Source: a virus. Taken from it: a stretch of 46,054 bases of DNA. The stretch spans positions 1 to 46,054 of IMG/VR virus record IMGVR_UViG_3300009537_000029. One strand, given 5' to 3'. The number at the start of each line of letters is the position of its first letter. Position 1 is the first letter of the stretch. The notes beneath the pieces were generated by a model. It worked only from the letters and a program-made list of their open reading frames with translations, made no database searches and was not told where the DNA came from. This document shows, piece after piece, positions 36,522-43,544 of the stretch. A program made the position numbers and the translations under genes.

Positions 36522-36848
36522 ATGCTCACAACAGAAGAACTAAAAGAAGCGCATAAGCAAGCGCAAAAAAGCGAAGTAGTTAAAAAACTCCTCGACTTTT
36601 ACAATGAATCACAGATTGACGGATTGATGGCACTCCGCATTTCGCTTAATAAAAAATTAATCGCCATCAGCACCACCGTTGAGGGCGCTAAAGAATCTGA
36701 TAACGAAGATAAAACCTTTGAACGCATTGACCGTATTGTAACGAGTTTAAAGAAACTCCCGAAAGAGAAAAACGAAGAAGAGGATGAGGATAATGACGAA
36801 TCCTCATTTCTTGACAGGACGGCTAATAAAAAAAGGAAAGAGAAATAA
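36522..36848 (+). CDS. Candidate small terminase subunit or packaging accessory (108 aa)
   Basis: A 108-aa protein starting MLTTEELKEAHKQAQKSEVV. Two N-terminal helices (about 5-55) are followed by a helix with FERIDRIVTSLKKLPKEKNE, an acidic patch (EEEDEDNDESS) and a basic tail (RTANKKRKEK). Its stop overlaps the terminase start (TAATG), which is the usual place for the small terminase subunit. Size and helical make-up fit loosely, but no HTH is obvious, so this is a positional inference. Confidence 0.5.
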   Translation: MLTTEELKEAHKQAQKSEVVKKLLDFYNESQIDGLMALRISLNKKLIAISTTVEGAKESDNEDKTFERIDRIVTSLKKLPKEKNEEEDEDNDESSFLDRTANKKRKEK

Positions 36849-38686
36849 TGCCCAAGCCAAAGTTTGAATATTCGTCCTACGCAAAGACAATGATTTCGGA
36901 TTCCGCTACAAGGTCGGAGAAAGATAAGTTTTGGGGGAAAGAGAAAGAGAGGTGGAAAACAGGACACGCGGGACTTGCCGGCTATCATTATTTTTTCCTC
37001 ACCCAATGTCTTATTAAAAATTCGGCAGGAGAGGAGATACGCCCCTATTGGAGAGATGTAGATGAAGATATTTTTAATGCGTATGAACTGGCGAGGAAAG
37101 AACGTAAGGATATTCTTTATGCCAAAAGGAGGGAAGTGGGGCTTACCACAATCTTTGGAGGGGCTATACCTATTTGCAATGCCCTTACATATCCTGGTTC
37201 AAATAGTTTAATCACATCGGCTGACAAAGACCGTATAAAAAATCTGTTTCTTGAAAAGACATCTGTTATTTATGACAACCTGAATCCATATATTAAGCCA
37301 AAACGGGCGGGAACAAGACAAGAGGGTTTTATGTTTTTTGCCGATAAAGACACGCGGACAGGTGAATACAGGGGGCTGAAAAGTTCTATTATCAGCAAGG
37401 AAACAGTAAAAAAAACTTCTGCATTTGAAACATATCGTGCTATTTACGGATTTGTAGATGAATTTTTTCTGCATCCCAAAGCAGCCGAAGTGCTTTCCTC
37501 TATGCAGTCATGCGTGAAAGCGGGATTTAAAAAGGTTGCTCCTATTGTATTGGGCGGCTCGTGCGGGGTTACTTCTATTGAAGGGCTTAAAGAGGGAATG
37601 AAATTATGGGAAGATTCAGAAATACTTAAAATAATAACAGTATTCATCCCTGGATGGAAGGGAATATCGGAAGCCCCTGAATTTGATAAAGACGGAAACG
37701 AAACAGAGAAAATAGTTAATTTCTGCGTCAATGGTTATTCAGACGAAAAAGCAGCAACCGATTGGATTCTTCGCACCAGGGAGATATTGAGCAAGGCGCA
37801 AGACAAAAGCAGATACCGCAGATTCATAAAAGAATATCCGCTAACCATCGAAGAATTATTTTCTTTGAGTGGAGACGGGGTGTTTAAGGAATATCCTGAA
37901 ATACCAAAAATGATTGACTTGCAAAAAATACACATAATAAATAACCCACCTCCTGTAATGACATATAATTTACGCAGGGGGTTGGCGGGTAATGTGGAAG
38001 CCGAGCCGCATCCAGAGGGGAAATTTGTCATATTAGAAAAAGCACAACCCAACATCCCATACATAGCAGGGAGTGACCCCATCCCTTTTAATACCGAGAA
38101 TATAGAAGAAGGTTCTGCCTATGCTATCACGGTCAAAAAACCACTTGCAAGTACCTATGTTGCTTATTATAAAGAGAGGAATCTTGATTCAGATATTGTG
38201 GTAAATAATTGTATTCTCTTACAAGACCACTTCAATAAAGCAAAAACCTTATTCGAGGTAAACAGAGGGGGTGTGGCAAAAAAAACATACAAGGATTTAG
38301 GTAGAACTGATTTGTTAGCCAAAAGACCGGAGGCGCTTGGAATCCAATTTGTAGATAAACATGAAGCGTATGGCTATTATAAGACAGGGCACACTGCACA
38401 GAGAGGGGTAGAGCTATTAATAAAATATCTTTTAAAACATACTGACAAAATATTTTTTCGCGATGTACTTGATGAATTAAGTCGTTTCTTAATAGGCAAC
38501 ACCGACTTACTTGACGCTATAATCGCCTGCGAATTTCAAGATGCTAATATTATTGAACTGAACAAAAAATACATTGCACCTAAAAAGCAACCAAGGCAAA
38601 TACAAACAGTTGTTCGCGGCGCTGATGGCATTACAAGGACTGAATGGAAAACAATTAACGTAGCCGTTCACAGTACAAAAAGATGA
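36848..38686 (+). CDS. terL: Terminase large subunit (612 aa)
   Basis: A 612-aa DNA-packaging motor with ATPase and nuclease parts. ATPase: deviant Walker A KRREVGLTT (about 93-101), Walker B YGFVDEFF with Asp204 and catalytic Glu205, and a coupling motif region VLGGSCGVTS (about 234-243). Nuclease (RNase H-like): metal-binding Asp410 in IAGSDPIPF and Asp555 in TDLLDAIIACE. It translocates DNA into the prohead and cuts concatemers. It is transcribed away from the virion genes, last in the XRE operon, its ATG overlapping the previous stop. The VDE/AGSD pairing resembles terminases of Bacteroidota podoviruses. Confidence 0.92.
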   Translation: MPKPKFEYSSYAKTMISDSATRSEKDKFWGKEKERWKTGHAGLAGYHYFFLTQCLIKNSAGEEIRPYWRDVDEDIFNAYELARKERKDILYAKRREVGLTTIFGGAIPICNALTYPGSNSLITSADKDRIKNLFLEKTSVIYDNLNPYIKPKRAGTRQEGFMFFADKDTRTGEYRGLKSSIISKETVKKTSAFETYRAIYGFVDEFFLHPKAAEVLSSMQSCVKAGFKKVAPIVLGGSCGVTSIEGLKEGMKLWEDSEILKIITVFIPGWKGISEAPEFDKDGNETEKIVNFCVNGYSDEKAATDWILRTREILSKAQDKSRYRRFIKEYPLTIEELFSLSGDGVFKEYPEIPKMIDLQKIHIINNPPPVMTYNLRRGLAGNVEAEPHPEGKFVILEKAQPNIPYIAGSDPIPFNTENIEEGSAYAITVKKPLASTYVAYYKERNLDSDIVVNNCILLQDHFNKAKTLFEVNRGGVAKKTYKDLGRTDLLAKRPEALGIQFVDKHEAYGYYKTGHTAQRGVELLIKYLLKHTDKIFFRDVLDELSRFLIGNTDLLDAIIACEFQDANIIELNKKYIAPKKQPRQIQTVVRGADGITRTEWKTINVAVHSTKR

Positions 38687-38980
38687 ATTTTTAGTGTTAT
38701 TTAATATTTTTGTGTTTTTGTGGCGGAAGTTTTTATGCCACTAAATCTCTAAAACACAAAATTCCACGAAATAACAACAAAAACCCTGTGAACGGTTACC
38801 AATTAACGTATGAATAACACATCCTTTTCATACACCACTTTTGATTGGTTTTCTACAAATACGGGGAATATGCCTGTGGTAGTCTATGTTTATGTCCCAA
38901 CCGAATAATGTTGATAACTATTTTCCCACAAATGTTGGGAATGTTATATTTATTCGTATCTTTGTATTATGAATCCATTC
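38687..38980. other. Non-coding region with short inverted repeats after terL
   Basis: About 290 nt without a convincing gene. It holds a TAnnTTTG box (TATTTTTG, 38705-38712), a GTGGC/GCCAC hairpin (38720-38741), a 7-bp hairpin GTATGAA/TTCATAC (about 38807-38834), and a TTCCCA/TGGGAA hairpin near 38930. A 10-nt element CCGTTCACAG near the terL 3' end recurs inverted (CTGTGAACGG) near 38785. This could hold terminators, a small RNA or packaging signals; none is certain. Confidence 0.4.
38957..38964 (+). promoter_or_regulatory. -7 promoter box of the small-gene chain
   Basis: TATCTTTG matches TAnnTTTG. It is 17 nt upstream of the ATG at 38981, a spacing like that of other boxes in the window (17-25 nt). 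Confidence 0.55.
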
Positions 38981-39100
38981 ATGCCATCCATAATAATCCT
39001 TTCAATCTTTTCTTTGGCAGTGCTGTTGTACGCTGATTTTGTTCTTCATTCCGACAGAGATGATTTTGTTGAATGGTTAAGAGAGAAACTTGGAATATGA
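38981..39100 (+). CDS. Small single-pass membrane protein (39 aa)
   Basis: A 39-aa frame (MPSIIILSIFSLAVLLYADF, then a charged tail ending EWLREKLGI). The first 19 residues form one hydrophobic membrane segment, followed by an acidic/basic soluble tail. An in-frame ATG at 38969 would add four residues; 38981 is preferred because the promoter box at 38957-38964 would otherwise leave almost no leader. The stop TGA overlaps the next ATG (ATGA), so the frame is real and starts a coupled chain. A holin-like or membrane-anchor role is conceivable but unproven. Confidence 0.62.
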   Translation: MPSIIILSIFSLAVLLYADFVLHSDRDDFVEWLREKLGI

Positions 39101-39264
39101 AAAAGTTGAAAAAGAAGCAGTACGCCCTTCGTGCCAACATAAGCGAGAAAGCTAAAAGGAATATCACTAAGGTAACTTCCCTATTGGAGAGTGAAGGCGA
39201 GAAGTACACCATCGAGCAAACCGTCAACCATATCTTAGAAACCCTTAAAATAAAATCTATATGA
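39097..39264 (+). CDS. Small basic protein (55 aa)
   Basis: A 55-aa protein starting MKKLKKKQYALRANISEKAK, with a helix-rich C-terminal half (VTSLLESEGEKYTIEQTVNHILETL). The frame is open to an upstream ATG at 39073, but the start at 39097 overlaps the preceding stop by 4 nt and is preferred. The pattern (basic strand, then two helices, with ISEKAK...TIEQTVNHIL) recalls ribbon-helix-helix proteins, which bind DNA as dimers. It ends by overlapping the next gene (ATGA). Confidence 0.6.
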   Translation: MKKLKKKQYALRANISEKAKRNITKVTSLLESEGEKYTIEQTVNHILETLKIKSI

Positions 39265-39608
39265 AAAAATCCTTATCACAATTAATGTCGGAACTTCCTT
39301 CCATCGTCGAATACTATGGACAGACAATTTCTTTTTCTTTATCCAAAAACCCTAATGGATATGTATGCGCGGCACATATCGAAAGAGTAAGCGACACTAT
39401 AACTAAGATGGGAGATACTTATGTTATAGATGGTTCTAAATTAGGCAGCGACATAACACCTAAACAATTAATTCAAGACATGAAAACAATGGGCGTACAC
39501 GTTGCCGATGCAGATGACGACAGAGAAGATTTCTCCTTCTGCTCTGAAACACCCGAAGGCGCAGTTAGCGCAATGATTAACAGCTTGAAGGAGGAGGGGT
39601 GTATATGA
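39261..39608 (+). CDS. Hypothetical protein (115 aa)
   Basis: A 115-aa protein starting MKKSLSQLMSELPSIVEYYG, mixed alpha/beta, with an acidic DADDDRED stretch near residue 83 and a helical end (AVSAMINSLKEEGCI). Starts with a 4-nt overlap to the previous gene and ends with a GAGGAGGGG-preceded overlap to the next, so translational coupling is likely. No family recognised. Confidence 0.6.
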   Translation: MKKSLSQLMSELPSIVEYYGQTISFSLSKNPNGYVCAAHIERVSDTITKMGDTYVIDGSKLGSDITPKQLIQDMKTMGVHVADADDDREDFSFCSETPEGAVSAMINSLKEEGCI

Positions 39609-39991
39609 TAAAGGCGGAAGAGCTTAGGATAGGGAATTTGGTTCAGCTTAATCCAAAAAGGATTTCTTCTAATGATACTATCGTAGAGGTTGATTCTGTA
39701 TGTAGTTGGGGTATAAATATAGGGGAAAAACATTATGGACTTGAATGTGATTATAGCTTCGAGTTCCTTCTTCCCATCCCCCTCACCGAAGAATGGTTGA
39801 CGAGGTTGGGGTTTAATTTCACACCGAAAACTTCCGACTCTCTTCGTAATGCGTTATGGAATAAAGGTTATATTCAATTAGAGCAAACCATCTCCGCAGA
39901 TATTTTATTTCATAATAATCATATCAAACACGTTCATTCCCTTCAAAATCTTTACTTCGCTCTCACAGGCGAAGAGCTTGCAATCAAATGA
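39605..39991 (+). CDS. Conserved-type Bacteroidota phage protein (128 aa)
   Basis: A 128-aa protein beginning MIKAEELRIGNLVQLNPKRI and ending HVHSLQNLYFALTGEELAIK. Proteins with an EELRIGN opening, an I-x-LTEEWL-x-x-x-GF middle and a VHxLQNLYFALTGEEL end are widespread and of unknown function in phages and prophages of Bacteroidota; this is one of them. GTG 39599 is also possible, but ATG 39605 gives the usual 4-nt overlap with the preceding stop and lies just after GGAGGAGG, a good Shine-Dalgarno. Confidence 0.8.
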   Translation: MIKAEELRIGNLVQLNPKRISSNDTIVEVDSVCSWGINIGEKHYGLECDYSFEFLLPIPLTEEWLTRLGFNFTPKTSDSLRNALWNKGYIQLEQTISADILFHNNHIKHVHSLQNLYFALTGEELAIK

Positions 39992-40182
39992 CCAACTACT
40001 TCCACACCTGCCACGACGAACACTGCACCTGCGGATGGAAGGGGTGTCGGTGTAAGATGAAAGAAGAACACAGGAGGATAAACGAACACCTTTCTGTCTC
40101 TACTTCCGTATGCCCTATTTGTACCGCCGTTATGCACACCATAAAAACTACTGCCAATGGAACCGCCGCTAAGATTCGATAA
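39988..40182 (+). CDS. Small cysteine-rich, probably zinc-binding protein (64 aa)
   Basis: A 64-aa protein with the N-terminal cluster CHDEHCTCGWKGCRCK (five Cys and two His in 16 residues) and a second CxxC (VCPICTAV) near residue 42. This spacing suggests binding of one or two zinc ions. It starts with a 4-nt overlap (ATGA) to the 128-aa gene. Such small zinc-ribbon-like proteins often act as DNA- or protein-binding adaptors; the target is unknown. Confidence 0.6.
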   Translation: MTNYFHTCHDEHCTCGWKGCRCKMKEEHRRINEHLSVSTSVCPICTAVMHTIKTTANGTAAKIR

Positions 40183-40183
40183 G

Positions 40184-40318
40184 ATGACAATATCTCCTCC
40201 AGACCAGGATGGTGATTTTCTCTTGTTATTAGAAGATGGGGCGGGGTTTAAATGGCTTTCTAAAGAGGACGCGGAGAAGATAATAGAGTACCTGAAAAAA
40301 TACACCTGTAAAACTTAA
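40184..40318 (+). CDS. Small hypothetical protein (44 aa)
   Basis: A 44-aa frame starting MTISPPDQDGDFLLLLEDGA, 1 nt after the zinc-binding gene, ending LKKYTCKT; its TAA overlaps the next ATG (TAATG). Acidic N-terminal half and a helical C-terminal half (SKEDAEKIIEYLKKY). Support comes from tight spacing on both sides. Function unknown. Confidence 0.55.
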   Translation: MTISPPDQDGDFLLLLEDGAGFKWLSKEDAEKIIEYLKKYTCKT

Positions 40319-40923
40319 TGGCACAACTAAACGCTAATATCCCATACCAAAAAGCATTTGTCAGAGACGCTTACCTCACATCTGATTTCAACAACAAAGA
40401 ACTTACGGAGTGCTACATCTTTGGAGTGAAGTCAATAATCAATAAGCCGCTCCTTTTTCACTGCCAACTTAAAAATGGTGCTCTTTATTGGGGTGTGCCC
40501 ATATCAGCTTTTGCCTGGAAAAAAAACTTCGATATTCTTTCAAATGATGAAAATGAAAGACTATCTTTGCTCCAATACTGGGACTGCCAAAGCAATGACA
40601 TCGCTGTTACCGTGTTCTCATACCTCCAGGGTTATACCGTTGATTGCTTAAACAGACACAAGAAATGGACGCAAGGAAAATACTTATTCACCATAGACGA
40701 CTATTATGCTGACGCTAACTCACTACCTGTTGGATACGCTACCGACTTTGACAGCAAATGCTTTCACTTCATTGAACTTGAAAATGGTAATTATTGCGCC
40801 TACGCTAATAACTTCCTCCGTTGGCATAATCTTAACTTCTGTGACCCTTACGACAAAAATAACCCTCCCAAATATAAACCTCTCAATATTGACATGAAAG
40901 CGGAATATGTCAAAATAAAATAA
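40318..40923 (+). CDS. Hypothetical protein (201 aa)
   Basis: A 201-aa protein starting MAQLNANIPYQKAFVRDAYL, rich in aromatic residues and cysteine (YTVDCLNRHKKWTQGKYLFT; CFHFIELENGNYCAYANNFL), suggesting a compact alpha/beta fold. Residues about 44-70 (LLFHCQLKNGALYWGVPIS) form a beta hairpin-like segment. It resembles in style uncharacterised proteins encoded in other Bacteroidota phages, but I cannot give it a function. It belongs to the coupled small-gene chain (TAATG start). Confidence 0.65.
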   Translation: MAQLNANIPYQKAFVRDAYLTSDFNNKELTECYIFGVKSIINKPLLFHCQLKNGALYWGVPISAFAWKKNFDILSNDENERLSLLQYWDCQSNDIAVTVFSYLQGYTVDCLNRHKKWTQGKYLFTIDDYYADANSLPVGYATDFDSKCFHFIELENGNYCAYANNFLRWHNLNFCDPYDKNNPPKYKPLNIDMKAEYVKIK

Positions 40924-40926
40924 CCT

Positions 40927-41205
40927 ATGGCACAAGAAAACTGGGAGGATAAATACAAAAAGGCGAAAGCAGAGAACAAAAGGTTAAAGGGTAAAATTAA
41001 AGACATTAACACCGAACTCGATACCTGCATCCAAGAGGCACTATCGCCTTGCAAACATACCCTAAACGACATCAACAATCACGGTGAAGTAAAAGACATC
41101 GCCGATGCCTACAATAAAGCCGCAAACACCGCATGGTTGATATATACACAGAAACTAAAATATATCAGGAATATCTACCAGGACGAACCAATCGCTTCTT
41201 CTTAA
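40927..41205 (+). CDS. Helical coiled-coil protein (92 aa)
   Basis: A 92-aa protein starting MAQENWEDKYKKAKAENKRL, with a heptad-like coiled coil at about residues 5-40 and a second helical part with AYNKAANTAWLIYTQKLKYI. It starts 3 nt after the 201-aa gene and is the last plus-strand gene of the chain. No known family. Confidence 0.6.
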   Translation: MAQENWEDKYKKAKAENKRLKGKIKDINTELDTCIQEALSPCKHTLNDINNHGEVKDIADAYNKAANTAWLIYTQKLKYIRNIYQDEPIASS

Positions 41206-41695
41206 TCCGCACCCACCTATACGTCTCCAAACACCAATAGTGCGTCTTTGCCTTGTTTTTCATCATAAGGCGAAGATACTACTTATATTGAGGTAATACA
41301 TAATACAAATATAGGGTCTCTGTAAAGGTGGGTAGTGACTACATAAAAAAGGCGGGGGTAAATTCCCGCGCAAAACTCCCCCCGCCCATTGCGCCAGGGG
41401 GGTATGTGTTTTTTCGGCTTTACCCTGCGCCCGTGCGTCACCCACAAATAGAGGGGACGGCATGGATGCGCTTTCCTGCTTGCCTGCTTTCCTCTTGCAT
41501 ATATGACACACAAACAAAGATTTATTTTGCTGTGTAGGATAAGGTTGTATAAAGGTAAGACGTGGCAGGCGCGAGGTAATGATGTTACAAGGGGCGTTCA
41601 GTATATAGGTGATTGATTCCTGTGCATAAGTCATTGTAATTTAATATAATGTAAATTATATAACTTTTATTCTCCTTAGCTTAATTTGGTATTTG
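41206..41695. other. GC-rich structured non-coding region
   Basis: About 490 nt between convergent genes. Positions 41345-41475 are much richer in G+C than the rest of the window. GGCGGGGG (41351-41358) can pair with CCCCCGCC (41379-41386), while an overlapping CCCCCC (41378-41383) can pair instead with GGGGGG (41397-41402), followed by TATGTGTTTTTT. Open frames here on both strands have poor amino-acid composition and are rejected. A minus-strand TATATTTG box (41306-41313) is present with no gene below it. Confidence 0.45.
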
Positions 41696-41935
41696 TCAGA
41701 CATTCTTCTTTATCCTAAAATCTTCTTTCCTTCCTTTGTTCTGACGGATTATTTCGGCGCGAACTATCCGCACAACCTTTCCATCGTGGATAAATAAATC
41801 AATCTCTTTCGGCTTTCTTTTCGCTGTTACTCCTGCACTCATGGTGGCGGCAGAGAATGACGTAAATACCTGCTGTTGTGGCTTTCCGTCAATCGCTACC
41901 ACGTAAACAGATGTCAATTTGTACCCTTTCATCAT
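41696..41935 (-). CDS. Hypothetical protein (79 aa)
   Basis: A 79-aa protein starting MMKGYKLTSVYVVAIDGKPQ, with a beta-rich N-terminus, a Thr/Ser-rich middle and a strand-turn-strand segment KEIDLFIHDGKVVRIVRAEI, ending basic (NKGRKEDFRIKKNV). Codon pattern and composition look natural. It is transcribed on the minus strand, opposite to its neighbours. No family or function recognised. Confidence 0.55.
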   Translation of the reverse strand: MMKGYKLTSVYVVAIDGKPQQQVFTSFSAATMSAGVTAKRKPKEIDLFIHDGKVVRIVRAEIIRQNKGRKEDFRIKKNV

Positions 41936-41996
41936 ACTGTAAATGTACTATTTATATCCTTTTACTGTCGCTGTAAACAACATTATTTGTCAAAAG

Positions 41997-42080
41997 TTAC
42001 CAAACGGCTGGAATTAAGTCGCTGACAATCGAATAAATGCCTGCCTGCTGCACCTTTGCCCATTCTTTTGCCTGATTCAT
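41997..42080 (-). CDS. Possible 27-aa peptide
   Basis: A short frame MNQAKEWAKVQQAGIYSIVS followed by DLIPAVW, from ATG 42080-42078 to TAA 41999-41997. The peptide has an amphipathic helix-like start. It lacks a promoter box or leader pattern; the frame is open upstream to 42197 without an obvious start signal. Included as a possibility only. Confidence 0.22.
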   Translation of the reverse strand: MNQAKEWAKVQQAGIYSIVSDLIPAVW

Positions 42081-42155
42081 GGTGATTTTTTGCGTTATTT
42101 TGCGCTTCGTCTCCGATTTTCTCGGAAAAACACTTTTTTGTGTCCAAATTTTGTT

Positions 42156-42163
42156 TATTTTTG
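42156..42163 (+). promoter_or_regulatory. -7 promoter box of the 100-aa HTH gene
   Basis: TATTTTTG matches TAnnTTTG and ends 8 nt before the ATG at 42171, so the transcript would be leaderless or nearly so. A TTTTTTG run about 15 nt upstream could serve as a weak -33. Confidence 0.45.
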
Positions 42164-42170
42164 CAAGTAA

Positions 42171-42473
42171 ATGAATAATAAACCTACGCGATATCATTCA
42201 TCAGTGCCTGAACATCTAATAACAGATGTTAATCGTCAGAATAAAGAGGTAATTAGCCATGTGGGACGTCATACGGATTATTTAAAGCATCATTACGGTT
42301 TAACGGATAAAGATATAGGTTTGCGCGCTGGGTGCTCTAACGTGGCTGTATGGAAGTTGCGGAAGGGTCTACTTCCTTATTGCGGTTTGACATTTCTTAC
42401 TAAGATAAGCGCTTCTTTCGGTTGCTCGTTGTCTGACTGGTTGCGGACGGATGTACCTGAACTGCCGAAATAG
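42171..42473 (+). CDS. Helix-turn-helix-like protein (100 aa)
   Basis: A 100-aa protein starting MNNKPTRYHSSVPEHLITDV. Residues about 45-90 read as an HTH: LTDKDIGLRAGCSNVAVWKL gives helix 2, turn and recognition helix (SNVAVWKLRKG), followed by LTFLTKISASFGCSLSDWL, the typical last helix pair of XRE-type domains. It probably binds DNA. It has its own promoter box directly upstream and stands alone between minus-strand genes, as small phage regulators often do. Confidence 0.65.
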   Translation: MNNKPTRYHSSVPEHLITDVNRQNKEVISHVGRHTDYLKHHYGLTDKDIGLRAGCSNVAVWKLRKGLLPYCGLTFLTKISASFGCSLSDWLRTDVPELPK

Positions 42474-42637
42474 CTGTTGATCATTCCTTTATTCTATAAT
42501 TTATATTCATTAGTTGTCTATTGGCTCAAATTAAGTCCTTGACGTTGTAACGGTTGCGGTGTTGGCTGGGGTTAGTGTTGAGGGTTGGCTGTATCGTGTG
42601 CTTTATTTTGCTTGTTTTGCGGTTTGCCCTCCTTTCG

Positions 42638-42805
42638 TTAAGGCTTGATGTATCGGGCTGTAAATTTACCCGAATACCTTTCCCCTTCCTTTATTAAATT
42701 TTTGGCTTCGCGGGTGAGCCAGTTGGCTATCTCCTTTTTTTGGCGCTTATTCATCTTAGCCGCGTCTTTTATCGTCAAAACGGCGTGTGTTTTTTCTTTT
42801 TTCAT
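42638..42805 (-). CDS. Small Lys-rich protein (55 aa)
   Basis: A 55-aa frame starting MKKEKTHAVLTIKDAAKMNK and ending YSGKFTARYIKP, from ATG 42805-42803 to TAA 42640-42638. The N-terminal beta strand followed by the helix KRQKKEIANWLTREAKNLIK gives a natural composition. It lies 13 nt downstream of the 70-aa gene and is probably co-transcribed from the promoter at 43035-43065. Basic charge suggests nucleic-acid contact; function unknown. Confidence 0.62.
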   Translation of the reverse strand: MKKEKTHAVLTIKDAAKMNKRQKKEIANWLTREAKNLIKEGERYSGKFTARYIKP

Positions 42806-42818
42806 TGTTTTATTTGCT

Positions 42819-43031
42819 TTATTTGTTTACTTGCCATTGTGCCGGCTGGCGCGGTTGTTTACATTCATAACCTAATTCCTTTAGTATCTTCTCCTTCATT
42901 ATTTCGCTTATTAACTTCTTTTTTAGCCGAAATTTCCACATTTTAAAGCGCGGATGAAATTCAGCTGATAATTCCTTTAATTTCGGGTTTTTCTTGCTAA
43001 ACACGTAATTAAATGCTTTATTTGTTTCCAT
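42819..43031 (-). CDS. Small basic protein (70 aa)
   Basis: A 70-aa protein from ATG 43031-43029: METNKAFNYVFSKKNPKLKE, then EFHPRFKMWKFRLKKKLISE and a Pro/Gln-rich end. The frame is open 29 codons further upstream, but that part crosses the promoter and is unlikely to be translated. It has a good two-part promoter (43035-43065) and forms an operon with the 55-aa gene. No family recognised. Confidence 0.55.
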   Translation of the reverse strand: METNKAFNYVFSKKNPKLKELSAEFHPRFKMWKFRLKKKLISEIMKEKILKELGYECKQPRQPAQWQVNK

Positions 43032-43034
43032 GTG

Positions 43035-43065
43035 CGAATATACATATATATACGAGTTACACAAA
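43035..43065 (-). promoter_or_regulatory. Two-part Bacteroidota promoter (-33 TTTG, -7 TATATTCG)
   Basis: On the minus strand TTTG (43065-43062) is followed after exactly 19 nt by TATATTCG (43042-43035), a one-mismatch form of TAnnTTTG. The 70-aa gene's ATG comes 3 nt later, so the transcript may be leaderless. This is the only case in the window with a clear -33 element at standard spacing. Confidence 0.5.
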
Positions 43066-43191
43066 TGAAACTTATTAACATTTCTTTTGTTGATAACTAC
43101 ATAGATAAATAGTTGCACAAGTGTAACCTTTTACCGTCCTTTGGTGTATAAATAAGAAAAAGAAACACAAACCTTTTAAATCTAAACCACT

Positions 43192-43326
43192 ATGAAAAAC
43201 CAAACCACAACTAACAGAAGCGCGGCGCAAGTTAAGCTTATGAACGGGCTACTAATTGCCGCTGGCATTGCATGGGTTACCTTATTAATAGGAATGTCAA
43301 TATATTTCGGAACCGGGAAAGATTAA
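43192..43326 (+). CDS. Small membrane protein (44 aa)
   Basis: A 44-aa protein: charged/polar N-terminus (MKNQTTTNRSAAQVKLMNGL), one hydrophobic segment of about 20 residues (LLIAAGIAWVTLLIGMSIYF) and a short GTGKD tail. One transmembrane pass is expected. The start is directly preceded by AAACCACT, a shortened form of the leader repeat used by the following genes. First gene of the right-hand plus-strand cluster. Function unknown; a membrane role such as holin or host-envelope modifier is conceivable. Confidence 0.58.
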   Translation: MKNQTTTNRSAAQVKLMNGLLIAAGIAWVTLLIGMSIYFGTGKD

Positions 43327-43330
43327 ACCA

Positions 43331-43370
43331 TTAACCACTAACGCCGCCGGGCATAAAACGGACAAGCACT
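43331..43370 (+). repeat. Intergenic leader repeat, copy A
   Basis: AACCACTAA followed by CGCCGCCGGGCATAAAAC and ending just before the ATG at 43371. A divergent copy of the leader at 43536-43571 and 43874-43909. Confidence 0.65.
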
Positions 43371-43544
43371 ATGAAAAAAGCTCCTAAAACCAAGTATATT
43401 ATTAGAGACAGGGAAGCCGGTAATGTTATTGAAGAATTTGAAACGCTCGACAAAGCTAAAAATTTACTTAAAAAATTTGAGGAATCAGATAAGAAAGAGG
43501 GTATTTTCGAGGATAATTTTTATGAAATCAAAATAAACCACTAA
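43371..43544 (+). CDS. Small charged protein (57 aa)
   Basis: A 57-aa protein starting MKKAPKTKYIIRDREAGNVI, highly charged, with a strand-turn-strand beginning and a helix (TLDKAKNLLKKFEESDKKEG), ending NFYEIKINH. The start follows leader copy A. Its last codons (Asn-His-stop) form the AACCACTAA part of leader copy B, so the repeat extends into coding DNA. Pattern of an x-x-x-V-I-E-E-F strand with a helix suggests a small alpha/beta domain. Function unknown. Confidence 0.6.
   Translation: MKKAPKTKYIIRDREAGNVIEEFETLDKAKNLLKKFEESDKKEGIFEDNFYEIKINH

Noticed and set aside
38845-39036. 63-aa plus-strand frame after terL
   Set aside because: It overlaps, in another frame, the promoter and start of the 39-aa membrane protein, which has overlap coupling with the next gene and a better composition.
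41306-41313. Minus-strand TATATTTG box as a promoter
   Set aside because: It matches the -7 consensus, but there is no minus-strand gene downstream before the convergent 92-aa gene, so a chance match is at least as likely.
41263-41634. 123-aa minus-strand frame and other open frames in the GC-rich region
   Set aside because: Composition is unnatural (Pro/Thr/Cys-rich) and frames on both strands cover the same GC-rich DNA, as expected by chance in sequence lacking AT-rich stop codons.
42474-42637. Short gap between the HTH gene and the 55-aa gene
   Set aside because: TG-rich sequence without a credible frame, hairpin or promoter; nothing supported there.
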